This document shows, piece by piece, positions 33,484 to 42,440 of a stretch of DNA of 64,000 nt (positions within the stretch are counted from its first letter, which is position 1; each line of letters starts with the position of its first letter). Location: contig NZ_JARXYP010000002.1 of assembly GCF_029893805.1 (NCBI RefSeq), positions 4,836,001 through 4,900,000 on the forward strand. Direction: 5' to 3'. The DNA is from Streptomyces sp. SAI-135. Its GTDB lineage: Bacteria; Actinomycetota; Actinomycetes; Streptomycetales; Streptomycetaceae. Under the pieces are notes generated by a model, which searched no databases, had not been told where the DNA came from, and saw only the letters and a program-made list of their open reading frames with translations. A program made the position numbers and the translations under genes.

Positions 33484-33497
33484 GGTAAGCGCTTGCC
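33484..33497. promoter_or_regulatory. LacI-family type operator upstream of the pectate lyase
   Basis: GGTAAGCGCTTGCC is a near-perfect palindrome with the central AAGCGCTT typical of LacI/GalR-family sites. It lies 48 bases before the lyase start and 67 bases before trpF. Confidence 0.6.
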
Positions 33498-33528
33498 ATG
33501 GTCGCGTCAACGGTTACGTATGTGATCG

Positions 33529-33556
33529 TTGTTCATGGATGCGAATTGGATACGGT
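33529..33556 (+). promoter_or_regulatory. Leaderless promoter of trpF
   Basis: TTGTTC (33529-33534) and TACGGT (33551-33556) are spaced by 16 bases, and ATG 33564 follows the -10 by seven bases, so transcription should start at the initiation codon. Confidence 0.6.
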
Positions 33557-33563
33557 GGGCGGC

Positions 33564-34178
33564 ATGACGCTCTTCGTGAAGATCTGCGGCCTGAGGACCG
33601 AGCAGGACGTCGAGACGGCCGTCGAGGCCGGTGCCGATGCCATCGGGTTCGTCTTCTCCGACAGCCCGCGCCGCATCGAGCCCGCCCTGGCCGCACGGCT
33701 GGCCGCGAGGGTCCCCGAGAGCGTCCTGACGGTGGGGGTGTTCCGCCGCGAGCCCCTGGAGTACGTACGCGCCGTGGCCGCCGAGTCCGGCATCGGGGCC
33801 GTCCAGCTGCACGGCCCCGACGACCGTGACTACTACGCCTCCCTCGCGACGGGCGACTGGACCCTGATCCGCGCCGCCGCCTTCGGTGACTCGGTGCCGC
33901 GCTGCGGGGAGTTCGGCGAGGACCTGCTCCTCCTGGACGCCCCGGTGCCGGGCTCCGGCATCGCCTGGGACTGGTCGAGGAAGCAGGTCGCGGGCGCGGG
34001 CGAGAAGTGGCTGCTCGCCGGGGGTCTGACGCCGGAGAACGTACGGGAGGCCGTGACCGTCACCCGCCCCTGGGGCGTGGACGTCTCCAGCGGCGTGGAG
34101 TCGAGCCGGGGCGTCAAGGACCCGGCCCTGATCACGGCCTTCGTGGCGGCGGCGCGGGCGGGGACCGCTCTGGGGTGA
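33564..34178 (+). CDS. trpF: Phosphoribosylanthranilate isomerase, stand-alone
   Basis: The 204-residue TIM-barrel protein has the catalytic Cys8 (KICGLRTEQD) and Asp125 (LLLLDAPVPGSG), plus the phosphate-binding region (WGVDVSSGVESSRGVKD). It should convert phosphoribosylanthranilate to CdRP in tryptophan synthesis. No other trp gene is nearby. Streptomyces normally lacks trpF because the bifunctional PriA performs the step, so this copy may be dedicated to another route or be acquired. It is probably leaderless. Confidence 0.92.
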   Translation: MTLFVKICGLRTEQDVETAVEAGADAIGFVFSDSPRRIEPALAARLAARVPESVLTVGVFRREPLEYVRAVAAESGIGAVQLHGPDDRDYYASLATGDWTLIRAAAFGDSVPRCGEFGEDLLLLDAPVPGSGIAWDWSRKQVAGAGEKWLLAGGLTPENVREAVTVTRPWGVDVSSGVESSRGVKDPALITAFVAAARAGTALG

Positions 34179-34318
34179 GTCCCCCGGCGGTACCGCCGGT
34201 GTGGGGCCGGGGCAGCGCCACGTCGGCTTCTGCACGTCCAGGAGTGCATGCACGGGAACGCCCGCCGTCAGTCCGGGGACTGACGACGGGCGGCTCAGGA
34301 ACTCTTCCGGTTCGGCAA

Positions 34319-34390
34319 CGCCCTGAAGGGGCGCGGGGCACTGCGCGACCAGCCACGACGGCGCGTCAGCCGGGAGACGACCGTCGTGGC
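34319..34390. repeat. Streptomyces-type intergenic repeat with hairpin
   Basis: GCCCTGAAGGGGCGCGGGGC followed by ACTGCGCGACCAGCCAC closely resembles an element I know to recur between genes in many Streptomyces genomes. GCCACGACGG (34352-34361) and CCGTCGTGGC (34381-34390) form a 10-bp stem that may terminate transcription from both sides. Confidence 0.55.
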
Positions 34391-34396
34391 GCTCGC

Positions 34397-37324
34397 TTAC
34401 CCCTTCACGGGAACGAAAGCCAACGCATCCCAAGCAATCGACGCATCCCCCGTCCCGTCAGCCGTGGCCGAGCTCAGCGACACACTCGGCGTGCCCTTGA
34501 ACGCGTACGAGCCCAGCGACACCCAGGCGTTCCTGCCCCCGGTGTCCTGGGAGATCGTCTTCTCCACGACCGTGCCGTCACCGAGGTCGATGCGGTACGT
34601 GGCCGACGGGGTGTTGGCCTCGTGGTCGGGCAGGTGCACCATCACCTCCGCCGACCCGATCACCTCGCGGTCCGGCGTCCACGTGCCCGTGACCACCGAG
34701 TCGGTGTAGCTCGGCACGCGGGTGTGGGTCAGCCAGAAGTGCCCGCCGAAGCCGGCGCCGAGCTGGTGGAAGTCGATCTTCGAGGGGTAGACGGTCGCGC
34801 CGTTCTGCTGTGCCGACCCGAAGGTGAACGTCAGTGTGCCCCGGCTGGTCCAGTTCCGCTTGCCCGCACAGGGGTTGGCGGACCCCACCCGGAACTTCAC
34901 CGTGTTCGGCACGTCGTCCACGATCAGGGCGTTCGCCGGGAGGGCGGATGAACAGGCGGCCGGGTGCGGGGCCGCGACCTTCGGCTCGGGGTCACCGGCC
35001 TGGTACCTCAGCACCTCCGTGCCGCAGGTCGCCGCGCAGTCGGTCCAGTTCACCGGCTGGTGCCACCAGCACTTGAAGTCGTCCCGCTGGCACGGCCCTT
35101 CGGGCTGGCTGGAGCCGGCGACCTTGCGGGGCTTGGTGATGTCGCAGTCGTTGACCGCGGGCTTGCAGAACGTGTCGTGCGCGGGCTCCGCGGCCGGCGC
35201 GCCCGCGGGCCAGTCGCCGACGGTGAACGCCCGGACGGTCGCCCCGGTCGCCGGGTCGGTCTTCTGCTGGGAGTAGGCCGCCCAGCCCAGCACCCGCTCC
35301 GGGTACGTCCACAGATTGGGGTTGCGGGCGTCGTCGTAGCCGGAGGACAGGAACATCCTGCGGTCGGCCGGGTAGAGGCCGTTGGCCGGGTTGTTGAACC
35401 AGCCCAGACCCCAGGGGGCGGTGGCGTCGGTCGAACTGGGCAGGTTGAAGCCGCTGTTGTAGGCCCACAGCGCGAGCCACCAGTTCTCCAGGTACTTCGG
35501 GTCACCGCCGTTGACGAGCAGACCCTTGTCGTGGAGCTGGTTCCACTTGTCCTGGAGGATCTGGAGCCCCGCGGCGATGTTGGCGGCGTAGTCCACGGTG
35601 AGCGCCTGCTGCTGCTCGGCGGTGTAGGCGGTGTCGGCCTTCGCCATGCCGCTGGTCACCTGAGCGATGCCGTAACCGCAGTCGGCGGCGGCCCAGTTGA
35701 CGGTGTGCACGCTGCCGGCGTTGCCGTAGTAGCCGCCCTGGATGAAGTTGCCGCTCTCGCCCGCTGCCGCGCGGGAGCTCGCCTGGAGCAGGTTGGACTC
35801 CTGGGAGAGCACCCCGAGCATGATCTGCGCGGGCACCCGGCCGCCGCCCTTGAGCGGGGTGGACGGGAACAGGCCCTGCGGGGTGTATGACGGGAGTTCG
35901 CTGCCGTTCCAGCCGCTGCGCCGGCGCACGTCGAGCTTGCCCTGCACGGCGAGGTCCGTCGCCCACTCGGCCTGCGCGGTCGAGGGCTGGAGCGACTGGA
36001 GGGTCGGGTCGTTGCGGGTGACGGCGCAGGCGCGGTCGGGGTCGGTGGTGGAGGTCGACGGGTCGTCGTCGCCCGGGGTGACGCTGTCGGTGTGAACGCC
36101 GTCGGACAGCGCCGGGGACTGTTCGGCTCCCTGCGACCTCGCGGAGATCCTCGGCTGCACCGTGAACTCGACGCTGCTGTCGCTGCCGGGCAGCACCGCG
36201 CCGATCCCGACGGACGGGACGATGTCCGCGGCCGCCTTGCGACCGCCCGCGGCCTCGGTGCCGTTGCCGACGGAGGTCAGCGCGAGCACACCGGTGGTGG
36301 AGACCTCGGCGGAGGCCGGCACGTCGAGAGACCGCCAGCTCTTCGGCAGGGTCCGTACGGTGTCCTCGGCGTCCGTGCCGGTCACGAAGACCCGGCCGCC
36401 GTTGCCGTGCACGGCGAGGGCGCCGAGCGCGCCGGAGCCGAGGAACTGGTCGGAGCCCGTCGAGGTGACCCGGCGGACCTGCACCTTCTTCCCCGCGGGA
36501 ACCTGGTAGGCGAGCCCGTTGTGCGCGTCCGGCACCAGCCGGAACGGCGTGCCGCCGGTCCTGGCCAGGGTGCTGGTCGTGCCCTTGGCGTCCACCGCGA
36601 CCACGGAGTCGCCCAGGGCGGCCGCGATCTCGTTCCCGAAGGGCACGGCGGAGGTGAGCTGTCCGGCGACCGTCTGCTGCCGGACCAGCTCTGCCTTGCG
36701 GGCGTCGACGGTGAGCAGTTGGGTGCCGTCGCCCTGCGGACGGGTCAGCACGGCCTGTTCGCCGGCGCCGCAGCCCGGGTTGAAGTAAGCGAGGGAGACC
36801 AGCTCCGGCAGCTTGGTCACCCGGCCGTCCGCCAGGTCGACCACGGCCGCGAACGCGCCCTGCTGGAAGCCCTGTTGGTCGTTGACGGCCTGCCGGGGCG
36901 CGTAGACCACGACGGCGCGGTCGCCGGACCCGGTCACACAGGTCTGGCCGATCCACTGGTCGGTGTCGATGCCGGGCTCGGACAGGGTCGCCGCGGTGTG
37001 CCACTTGTAGGCGTCGGCCGCGTCGGCGACCAGGACGTGCAGTCCGGTGCCGTCGCCGTCGTAGGTGACGATCCGGTCGCCGGACTTCTGCCAGCCGGAG
37101 GGGAGTCGGGAGGTGTCGGTGACGTGGTCCGCCGTCGGGGCGGGCGTGGGGTCGGCGGGGTCGGTCAGGGCCGCCGAGGCCAGCGGGGCGATGAGGGCCA
37201 GCGCGAGCACGGACATCGCGCCGGCCGCCGCTATCCGGCCGCGCCGGCTTCTCGGGACGCGCCAGCGGTGTCTTCCGCCGGCGCTTTCACGGAAAGTACG
37301 CAACGAATCCGTCCGGTCGTTCAA
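34397..37324 (-). CDS. Very large secreted protein with lytic-transglycosylase-like and golvesin-like regions
   Basis: The 975-residue exported protein has an N-terminal signal (AAAGAMSVLALALIAPLASAAL after a basic stretch). A long WD/quinoprotein-like beta region spans about 60-400. A transglycosylase-like segment follows at about 470-640 (GVLSQESNLLQASSRAAAGESGN, CGYGIAQVTSGM, WNQLHDKGLLVNGGDPKYLENWWLALWAYNSG in outline). Its C-terminal golvesin-like/CBM domain ends with VSLSSATADGTGDASIAWDALAFVPV. It is probably a wall-associated hydrolase similar to NocE. The start is uncertain (TTG 37324, no ribosome site); later starts would truncate only the basic leader. Confidence 0.85.
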   Translation of the reverse strand: MNDRTDSLRTFRESAGGRHRWRVPRSRRGRIAAAGAMSVLALALIAPLASAALTDPADPTPAPTADHVTDTSRLPSGWQKSGDRIVTYDGDGTGLHVLVADAADAYKWHTAATLSEPGIDTDQWIGQTCVTGSGDRAVVVYAPRQAVNDQQGFQQGAFAAVVDLADGRVTKLPELVSLAYFNPGCGAGEQAVLTRPQGDGTQLLTVDARKAELVRQQTVAGQLTSAVPFGNEIAAALGDSVVAVDAKGTTSTLARTGGTPFRLVPDAHNGLAYQVPAGKKVQVRRVTSTGSDQFLGSGALGALAVHGNGGRVFVTGTDAEDTVRTLPKSWRSLDVPASAEVSTTGVLALTSVGNGTEAAGGRKAAADIVPSVGIGAVLPGSDSSVEFTVQPRISARSQGAEQSPALSDGVHTDSVTPGDDDPSTSTTDPDRACAVTRNDPTLQSLQPSTAQAEWATDLAVQGKLDVRRRSGWNGSELPSYTPQGLFPSTPLKGGGRVPAQIMLGVLSQESNLLQASSRAAAGESGNFIQGGYYGNAGSVHTVNWAAADCGYGIAQVTSGMAKADTAYTAEQQQALTVDYAANIAAGLQILQDKWNQLHDKGLLVNGGDPKYLENWWLALWAYNSGFNLPSSTDATAPWGLGWFNNPANGLYPADRRMFLSSGYDDARNPNLWTYPERVLGWAAYSQQKTDPATGATVRAFTVGDWPAGAPAAEPAHDTFCKPAVNDCDITKPRKVAGSSQPEGPCQRDDFKCWWHQPVNWTDCAATCGTEVLRYQAGDPEPKVAAPHPAACSSALPANALIVDDVPNTVKFRVGSANPCAGKRNWTSRGTLTFTFGSAQQNGATVYPSKIDFHQLGAGFGGHFWLTHTRVPSYTDSVVTGTWTPDREVIGSAEVMVHLPDHEANTPSATYRIDLGDGTVVEKTISQDTGGRNAWVSLGSYAFKGTPSVSLSSATADGTGDASIAWDALAFVPVKG

Positions 37325-37481
37325 GGAGAAGGGTGGGGGTACCGGCCGTGCCGCTCCCCCGGGCCGGTGCCGCGGAAGCTATCAGTCCGCTATGGCCGCA
37401 ATGAGTGCACCGGGTGATCTACCGGGGGGTATCCACGAAACTTCCACGAGAATCGACCGACGGTTTTCGCACCGGGGCATG

Positions 37482-37510
37482 GGGCCCAGGCCTCCCCGAG
37501 ACCTGGGCCC
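37482..37510 (-). terminator. Terminator of the tripeptidyl aminopeptidase gene
   Basis: GGGCCCAGG and CCTGGGCCC form a perfect 9-bp stem with an 11-base loop, 9 bases past the stop. Confidence 0.75.
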
Positions 37511-37518
37511 GCACCCTG

Positions 37519-39129
37519 TTACCGCAGCGAGCCGATGTGGTCGACGCGCTCGCTCACGCCGTTGCGCAGTTCCGTGAGCGTGGTGCCGGGCGGCGCCACC
37601 GTGGGCTCGGATGTGGGCGGTTGGGTCTCGTCCGCGCAGGTCGTGCCGCGGGCCGGGACCTTCAGGTCCACCAGGTAGTCCGTGATCGCGTCCGTCGCGC
37701 ACGCACTGCGGTTGAAGGCGGTGTGCCCCTCCGCCCTGAAGGTGAGCAGACGGCCGTTGTCGAGCTGACGGGACAGGGCCACCGCGTCCTGGTACGGGGT
37801 GTCCGGGTCACCGGTGTTGCCGATGACGAGGATCGGCGCGGAGCCCTTGGCGTGGAAGCTGCCGCCGTAGCGGCTGGTGTGCTCGCCCTTCCACTGCACG
37901 CACGCCGTGGCGTGCTGGTGGTCGTAGGTGGGCGGGCCGTACGCCATGGCCGGGCCCAGCAGCGGGGCGAGCCGGGCGTTGGTGGTGACCTGGCGCTTCA
38001 GCAGGGCCGGGTCGGACGGGTACTTCTTGTCGACGCACTCGACCACGACGTTCGGGTTGAGGAAGTCGAAGCTGGCCGGGGACGGCGGCCGCAGCAGGAA
38101 CGAGGTGTTGTCGCGCAGCTGCGCCTTGCGCAGTGCCTCCCCGAACGAGGGCCATATGACCTTGCCCTCGTTGATGTTGAACATCAGCCGGTAGACGAGG
38201 GTGTAACCGTTCGCCCGGCCGCCGTTCGCCGTCGGTACCGGGTTGGCGTCCAGGTCGGCCTTCAGCTTCTCGAACGCGCCCCGCGGGTCGCCGTCGCCGA
38301 AGCCGCAGGTCGACTGGTTCGCCTGGCACCAGTCCAGGAAGCGGCCCATCGCCCCGTCCAGGGCGAGGTACTGCGGCCGGTCGTAGGAGTAGGGCCGGTT
38401 CGTGTACTTCTCCGGGTCGTACGCCCCGTCGAGCGCGAGGGCGCGGACCCGCTGCGGGAACATCGCGGCGTAGACCGTACCGATGTAGGAGCCGAACGAG
38501 CGCCCGTAGTAGGTCAGTTGCTGCTCGCCGAGCGCCTGGCGCAGCAGGTCGATGTCCCGGGCCACGTACTGGGTGCCGACGTACGGCAGCAGGTCGCCCG
38601 CGTTGTCCTGGCAGGCCTGGTCGAAGTCGGCGGCCTGCCGGACGGCCGGTTCGTAGGCGTCCGGGCCGGGCACGCCCTTGGCGGCGGTGACGGCCCCGCT
38701 GTAGGTGGGGTCGTCCCAGCACACGACCTGGGAGCTGCGGCCGACGCCCCGCACGTCGTAGCCGAACACGTCGAAGTCGTCGCGGAGTTCGGCCGGCAGG
38801 TCCGCGTGGTTGTTGCGGACGAAGTCCACGCCGGAGTTGCCGGGGCCGCCGGGCTGCAGGAACAGCGTGCCCTTGCGGTGGGAGGGGTCGGCCGCCGGTT
38901 TGCGTATGACGGCCAGGGTGATGGTCCTGCCCTGCGGATCCCGGTAGTCCAGGGGCACCTGGGCGTTCGCGCACTCGAAGCCGCCCTGGCAGTCCGACCA
39001 GGTCAGGGTCGGCACGGTCGGGGTCGGCACGGTCGTGTCCTGCGCGGCCGCCGGGACCGGGGACGCGGTCCAGGCCACGGCGAGCGCGCCGACCGCGGCT
39101 CCGGTGAGTCTGAGTCGTCTGAACTTCAC
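37519..39129 (-). CDS. Secreted alpha/beta-hydrolase, tripeptidyl aminopeptidase (SlpD/TAP) family
   Basis: A 536-residue exported peptidase with a signal peptide ending near PVPAAA. It carries PGGPGNSG (oxyanion region), nucleophile Ser211 in GRSFGS, DPDTPY (acid) and GHTAFN (His) near the C-terminus, as in Streptomyces Tap/SlpD/SlpE enzymes that remove tripeptides from protein N-termini. The start is GTG 39129 with AAGGGGGA about 10 bases ahead. Confidence 0.92.
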   Translation of the reverse strand: MKFRRLRLTGAAVGALAVAWTASPVPAAAQDTTVPTPTVPTLTWSDCQGGFECANAQVPLDYRDPQGRTITLAVIRKPAADPSHRKGTLFLQPGGPGNSGVDFVRNNHADLPAELRDDFDVFGYDVRGVGRSSQVVCWDDPTYSGAVTAAKGVPGPDAYEPAVRQAADFDQACQDNAGDLLPYVGTQYVARDIDLLRQALGEQQLTYYGRSFGSYIGTVYAAMFPQRVRALALDGAYDPEKYTNRPYSYDRPQYLALDGAMGRFLDWCQANQSTCGFGDGDPRGAFEKLKADLDANPVPTANGGRANGYTLVYRLMFNINEGKVIWPSFGEALRKAQLRDNTSFLLRPPSPASFDFLNPNVVVECVDKKYPSDPALLKRQVTTNARLAPLLGPAMAYGPPTYDHQHATACVQWKGEHTSRYGGSFHAKGSAPILVIGNTGDPDTPYQDAVALSRQLDNGRLLTFRAEGHTAFNRSACATDAITDYLVDLKVPARGTTCADETQPPTSEPTVAPPGTTLTELRNGVSERVDHIGSLR

Positions 39130-39370
39130 TGCTCTTGTTCCCCCTTGGGCTGGTCAAGCCTCAAAGAACTGGTTGTCTCACAGAGAGAACACAGCAAAAC
39201 CCGCGCGCCGGTTCCCGCCCCCTCGCCGTCGTCCCGGCGGCCTACCCGGGCAGGGCCGCGTACTGCGTTCCGAGTACGGGGGATTGTCGGCAGGCGCACG
39301 ACGACATCGCCGCCCTCGTCCCGACAGCCTGGGACGGACCGTTCGGCACCAGATGTGGAGATCCCCCGCC

Positions 39371-41575
39371 GTGGCTACTTTCCTTTACCGCGTGGGCCGC
39401 CTGGCCTTCCGGCGACGCTGGTACGTCGCCCTGGTCTGGGCGGCCGTCCTGGCCGCCGTCGGACTGGGCGCCCTGAAGGCGCCCGGCGCGGCCGACGAGG
39501 GGTTCTCGATGCCGGGCATCGAGTCCCAGAAGGCGTTCGACCTCATGGAGGAGCGCTTCCCCGGCGCCACGGCCGACGGCGCCACCGCGCGGGTCGTGTT
39601 CGTCGCGCCGAAGGGCGAGAAGGTCACCGCGGCCGGCAACAGGAAGGCCGTCGAGGACACCGTCGCCGACCTGGCCGACGGCTCACAGGTGGCGTCCGCC
39701 GTGAACCCGTTCCAGGCGAAGGCGGTGAGCGCGGACGGCACCACGGCGTACGCCACCGTCACCTACGACGTCGCCTCCAACGACCTGACCGACGCGAGCA
39801 GACACCACCTGGAGCAGGCCCTCGACCGGGCCCGGGACAGCGGACTGACCGTCGACGCCGGCGGCACCGCCATGGACGACGGCGGTGGCGCGGGCGGCGC
39901 GGCCGAGATCATCGGTGTCGCCATCGCCGCGGTCGTCCTGCTCGTCACCTTCGGCTCCCTGGCCGCCGCCGGACTCCCGCTGCTGACCGCGATCATCGGA
40001 GTCGGCGTCAGCATGGCCACGATCCTCGCCCTGTCCGACGCGCTCGGACTGTCCACCACGACCGGCACCCTGGCGATGATGCTGGGCCTCGCCGTCGGCA
40101 TCGACTACGCCCTGTTCGTCGTCTCCCGCTACCGAGAGGAACGCGCCAACGGCCGGACGCCCCAGGAGGCGACGTCCCTCGCCGTCGGCACGGCAGGCTC
40201 CGCGGTCGTCTTCGCCGGTCTGACCGTCGTCATCGCCCTCGCCGGGCTCTCGGTGGTCGGCATCCCGATGCTCACCAAGATGGGCCTGGCCGCGGCCGGG
40301 GCGGTCGTCGTGGCCGTGTTCGTCGCGCTGACCCTGGTCCCCGCTTTCCTCGGGTTCTGGCCCAACGCGGTCCTCAGGCGCAAGGCCCGCAGGAGCGGCC
40401 GCGTCGAGGAGGAGACCAAGGACAACGGCGGCACCCGCTGGGCCCGGTTCGTCCTGCGCCGCCCGCTGCCCGTGCTGATCCTCGGCGTGGTCGGCCTCGG
40501 CGCGCTCGCGCTGCCGATGACCTCCCTCCAGCTGGGCATGCCCGGCGACGAGGCCAAGCCGACCTCCACCACCGAACGCCGGGCCTACGACGCGCTCGCC
40601 GAGGGCTTCGGGCCGGGCTTCAACGGCCCGCTGACCGTCGTCGTGGACGCGAAGGGCGACGACGACGCCAAGGGTGCGGCCTCGACGATAGCCCGCGAGA
40701 TTGGCGCGACCGAGGGGGTCGTGTCCGTCTCCCCGGCCCGCTTCAACGCGAGCGGGGACACCGCCGTCTTCTCGGTCGTGCCGTCCACCGCGCCGACCGA
40801 CGAGAGGACCAAGGACCTGGTCACCACGATCCGCGGCGAGCGCCCCGGCGTCGAGTCCGCGACCGGCGCCACCTTCGAGGTCACCGGCACCACCGCGCTG
40901 AACATCGACATCTCCGAGAAGGTGCAGTCCGCGCTGGTGCCGTACCTGGTCGTCGTGGTGGGCCTCGCGGTCGTGCTGCTGCTGGTGGTCTTCCGGTCCC
41001 TGCTCGTCCCGCTGAAGGCGGCCCTCGGCTTCCTGCTCTCCGTCCTGGCCTCCCTCGGCGCGGTCGTCGTGGTCTTCCAGCAGGGGCACGGCGCCTCGCT
41101 GCTGGGCGTGGAGACCACCGGCCCGATCATGAGCCTGATGCCGATCTTCCTGGTCGGCATCGTCTTCGGCCTCGCCATGGACTACGAGGTCTTCCTGGTC
41201 TCCCGGATGCGCGAGTCCTACGTCCACGGGGAGACGCCCGCCCAGGCGGTGACCTCCGGCTTCCGGCACAGCGCCCGGGTGGTCGTGGCCGCCGCGCTGA
41301 TCATGATCGCGGTGTTCGCCGGGTTCATCGGCGAGAGCGACTCCATGATCAAGATGATCGGGTTCGGCCTGGCCACGGCCGTCCTGCTCGACGCGTTCGT
41401 GGTCCGCATGGCCCTCGTACCGGCCGTGCTGGCCCTGCTCGGCGACAGGGCCTGGTGGCTGCCGAAGTGGCTGGACCGGACCCTGCCCCACGTGGACGTC
41501 GAGGGCGAGGCCCTCACGAGGCCCCCCACCACCCCCGAGCCCACACCCACCACCCAGGAAACGGCTCACGTCTGA
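39371..41575 (+). CDS. MMPL/RND-family transporter
   Basis: The 734-residue protein has twelve membrane helices in two halves, each with a large external loop. Family signatures are GLAVGIDYALFVVSRYREE and VGIVFGLAMDYEVFLVSRMRE, whose Asp residues carry protons. MMPL proteins export lipids or drugs. GTG 39371 has GGAG about 10 bases ahead; ATG 39353 is in frame. It is followed by a long repeat-containing gap. Confidence 0.9.
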   Translation: MATFLYRVGRLAFRRRWYVALVWAAVLAAVGLGALKAPGAADEGFSMPGIESQKAFDLMEERFPGATADGATARVVFVAPKGEKVTAAGNRKAVEDTVADLADGSQVASAVNPFQAKAVSADGTTAYATVTYDVASNDLTDASRHHLEQALDRARDSGLTVDAGGTAMDDGGGAGGAAEIIGVAIAAVVLLVTFGSLAAAGLPLLTAIIGVGVSMATILALSDALGLSTTTGTLAMMLGLAVGIDYALFVVSRYREERANGRTPQEATSLAVGTAGSAVVFAGLTVVIALAGLSVVGIPMLTKMGLAAAGAVVVAVFVALTLVPAFLGFWPNAVLRRKARRSGRVEEETKDNGGTRWARFVLRRPLPVLILGVVGLGALALPMTSLQLGMPGDEAKPTSTTERRAYDALAEGFGPGFNGPLTVVVDAKGDDDAKGAASTIAREIGATEGVVSVSPARFNASGDTAVFSVVPSTAPTDERTKDLVTTIRGERPGVESATGATFEVTGTTALNIDISEKVQSALVPYLVVVVGLAVVLLLVVFRSLLVPLKAALGFLLSVLASLGAVVVVFQQGHGASLLGVETTGPIMSLMPIFLVGIVFGLAMDYEVFLVSRMRESYVHGETPAQAVTSGFRHSARVVVAAALIMIAVFAGFIGESDSMIKMIGFGLATAVLLDAFVVRMALVPAVLALLGDRAWWLPKWLDRTLPHVDVEGEALTRPPTTPEPTPTTQETAHV

Positions 41576-42031
41576 CCCGGCCCGTGGCTGTCGCCCGGCT
41601 GGCGGCTCGCGGTGGACGGGGTGGGGCCTGTCGGCCAGGTGTCGGCACAGGTCTGATGCGGGCTGTAACCGTCGCCTGGGTGGCGACCCGCGATTGCTCG
41701 CGCCGCGGCCGTCGGCCAGTAGTGGGCAGGCGGTTGGTCGGGCCGCGCTCGCCGGCCAGGAGTCAGCGGGCTGTTGGTCGAGGCGCCCCCGCCAGCCAGA
41801 GATGGCGCGGGTCTGGTCCGTGCCGTGTCCATCGGTCGGCCGGCGGCACGCGGCCGATCCGGCTGCCCCCTCGACCGGGCGACGGCACCCGATTGATGGG
41901 GCGGCGCCCGCCGGTCGGGTGGGGCAGGGGGCTGGTCTGGTCCCTGTTCGTCGGTCGGCTGGCGGCACCGGCTGGTCGGGGCGAGCCCCCCGACCAGGCG
42001 GCGGCCCGCGTCTGATCCGCCACGCGCCCCC
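41576..42031. other. Low-complexity intergenic region
   Basis: No family-recognisable gene is present in either strand. The DNA is rich in GGTCGG/GGCGGC runs and contains poorly conserved words such as GTCGGTCGGC and GTCGGGTGGG, perhaps a more degraded continuation of the tandem array that follows. Confidence 0.45.
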
Positions 42032-42359
42032 GAGCAGGAGCGGCACGCGGCCGCCTCCCGCCCGCCGAGCAGGGCCGCACGCGGCCGCCTCCCGCCCGCC
42101 GCCCAGGAGCCGCATGCGGGCCGACTCGCGTCCGCCGATCAGAAGCCTCACGCGGCCGGTGTGAGGCCGCCGATCGAAGCCTCACGCGCCCGGTGTGAGG
42201 CCGCCGAGCAGGAGCCGCACGCACCCGGTGTGAGGCCGCCGAGCAGGAGCCGCACGTAGTCGTCCGGGTTCGCCGAGTAGGAGCCGCACGTACCGTCCGA
42301 GTCCGCCGAGCGGAGCCGCACGTGGCCGGTTCGGGTTCGCCGAGCAGGAGGTCGTAGCC
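42032..42359. repeat. Degenerate ~35-bp tandem repeat array, ten units
   Basis: Units begin at 42032, 42067, 42101, 42137, 42172, 42206, 42241, 42275, 42308 and 42342 (the last is partial). The conserved core is GCCGCCGAGCAGGAGCCGCA followed by a variable CG-rich arm; units 4-6 share GGTGTGAG. Unit lengths of 33-36 are not multiples of three, so a coding origin is unlikely. The array lies just upstream of the orphan histidine kinase. Confidence 0.75.
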
Positions 42360-42440
42360 GTGGCACTCCCATCCCCCACCACGACACGGGCGGCCCCCTT
42401 CGATCACCATGGGGCCCAGGCCCACCCACCGGAGAGCACG

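Noticed and set aside
37405..42015. Plus-strand open frame of 1536 codons
   Set aside because: Antisense to the aminopeptidase and out of frame with the MMPL gene; a product of high GC, with no domain signature.
42032..42359. CRISPR array
   Set aside because: The ~35-bp units are contiguous and degenerate with no unique spacers, and no cas genes are near.
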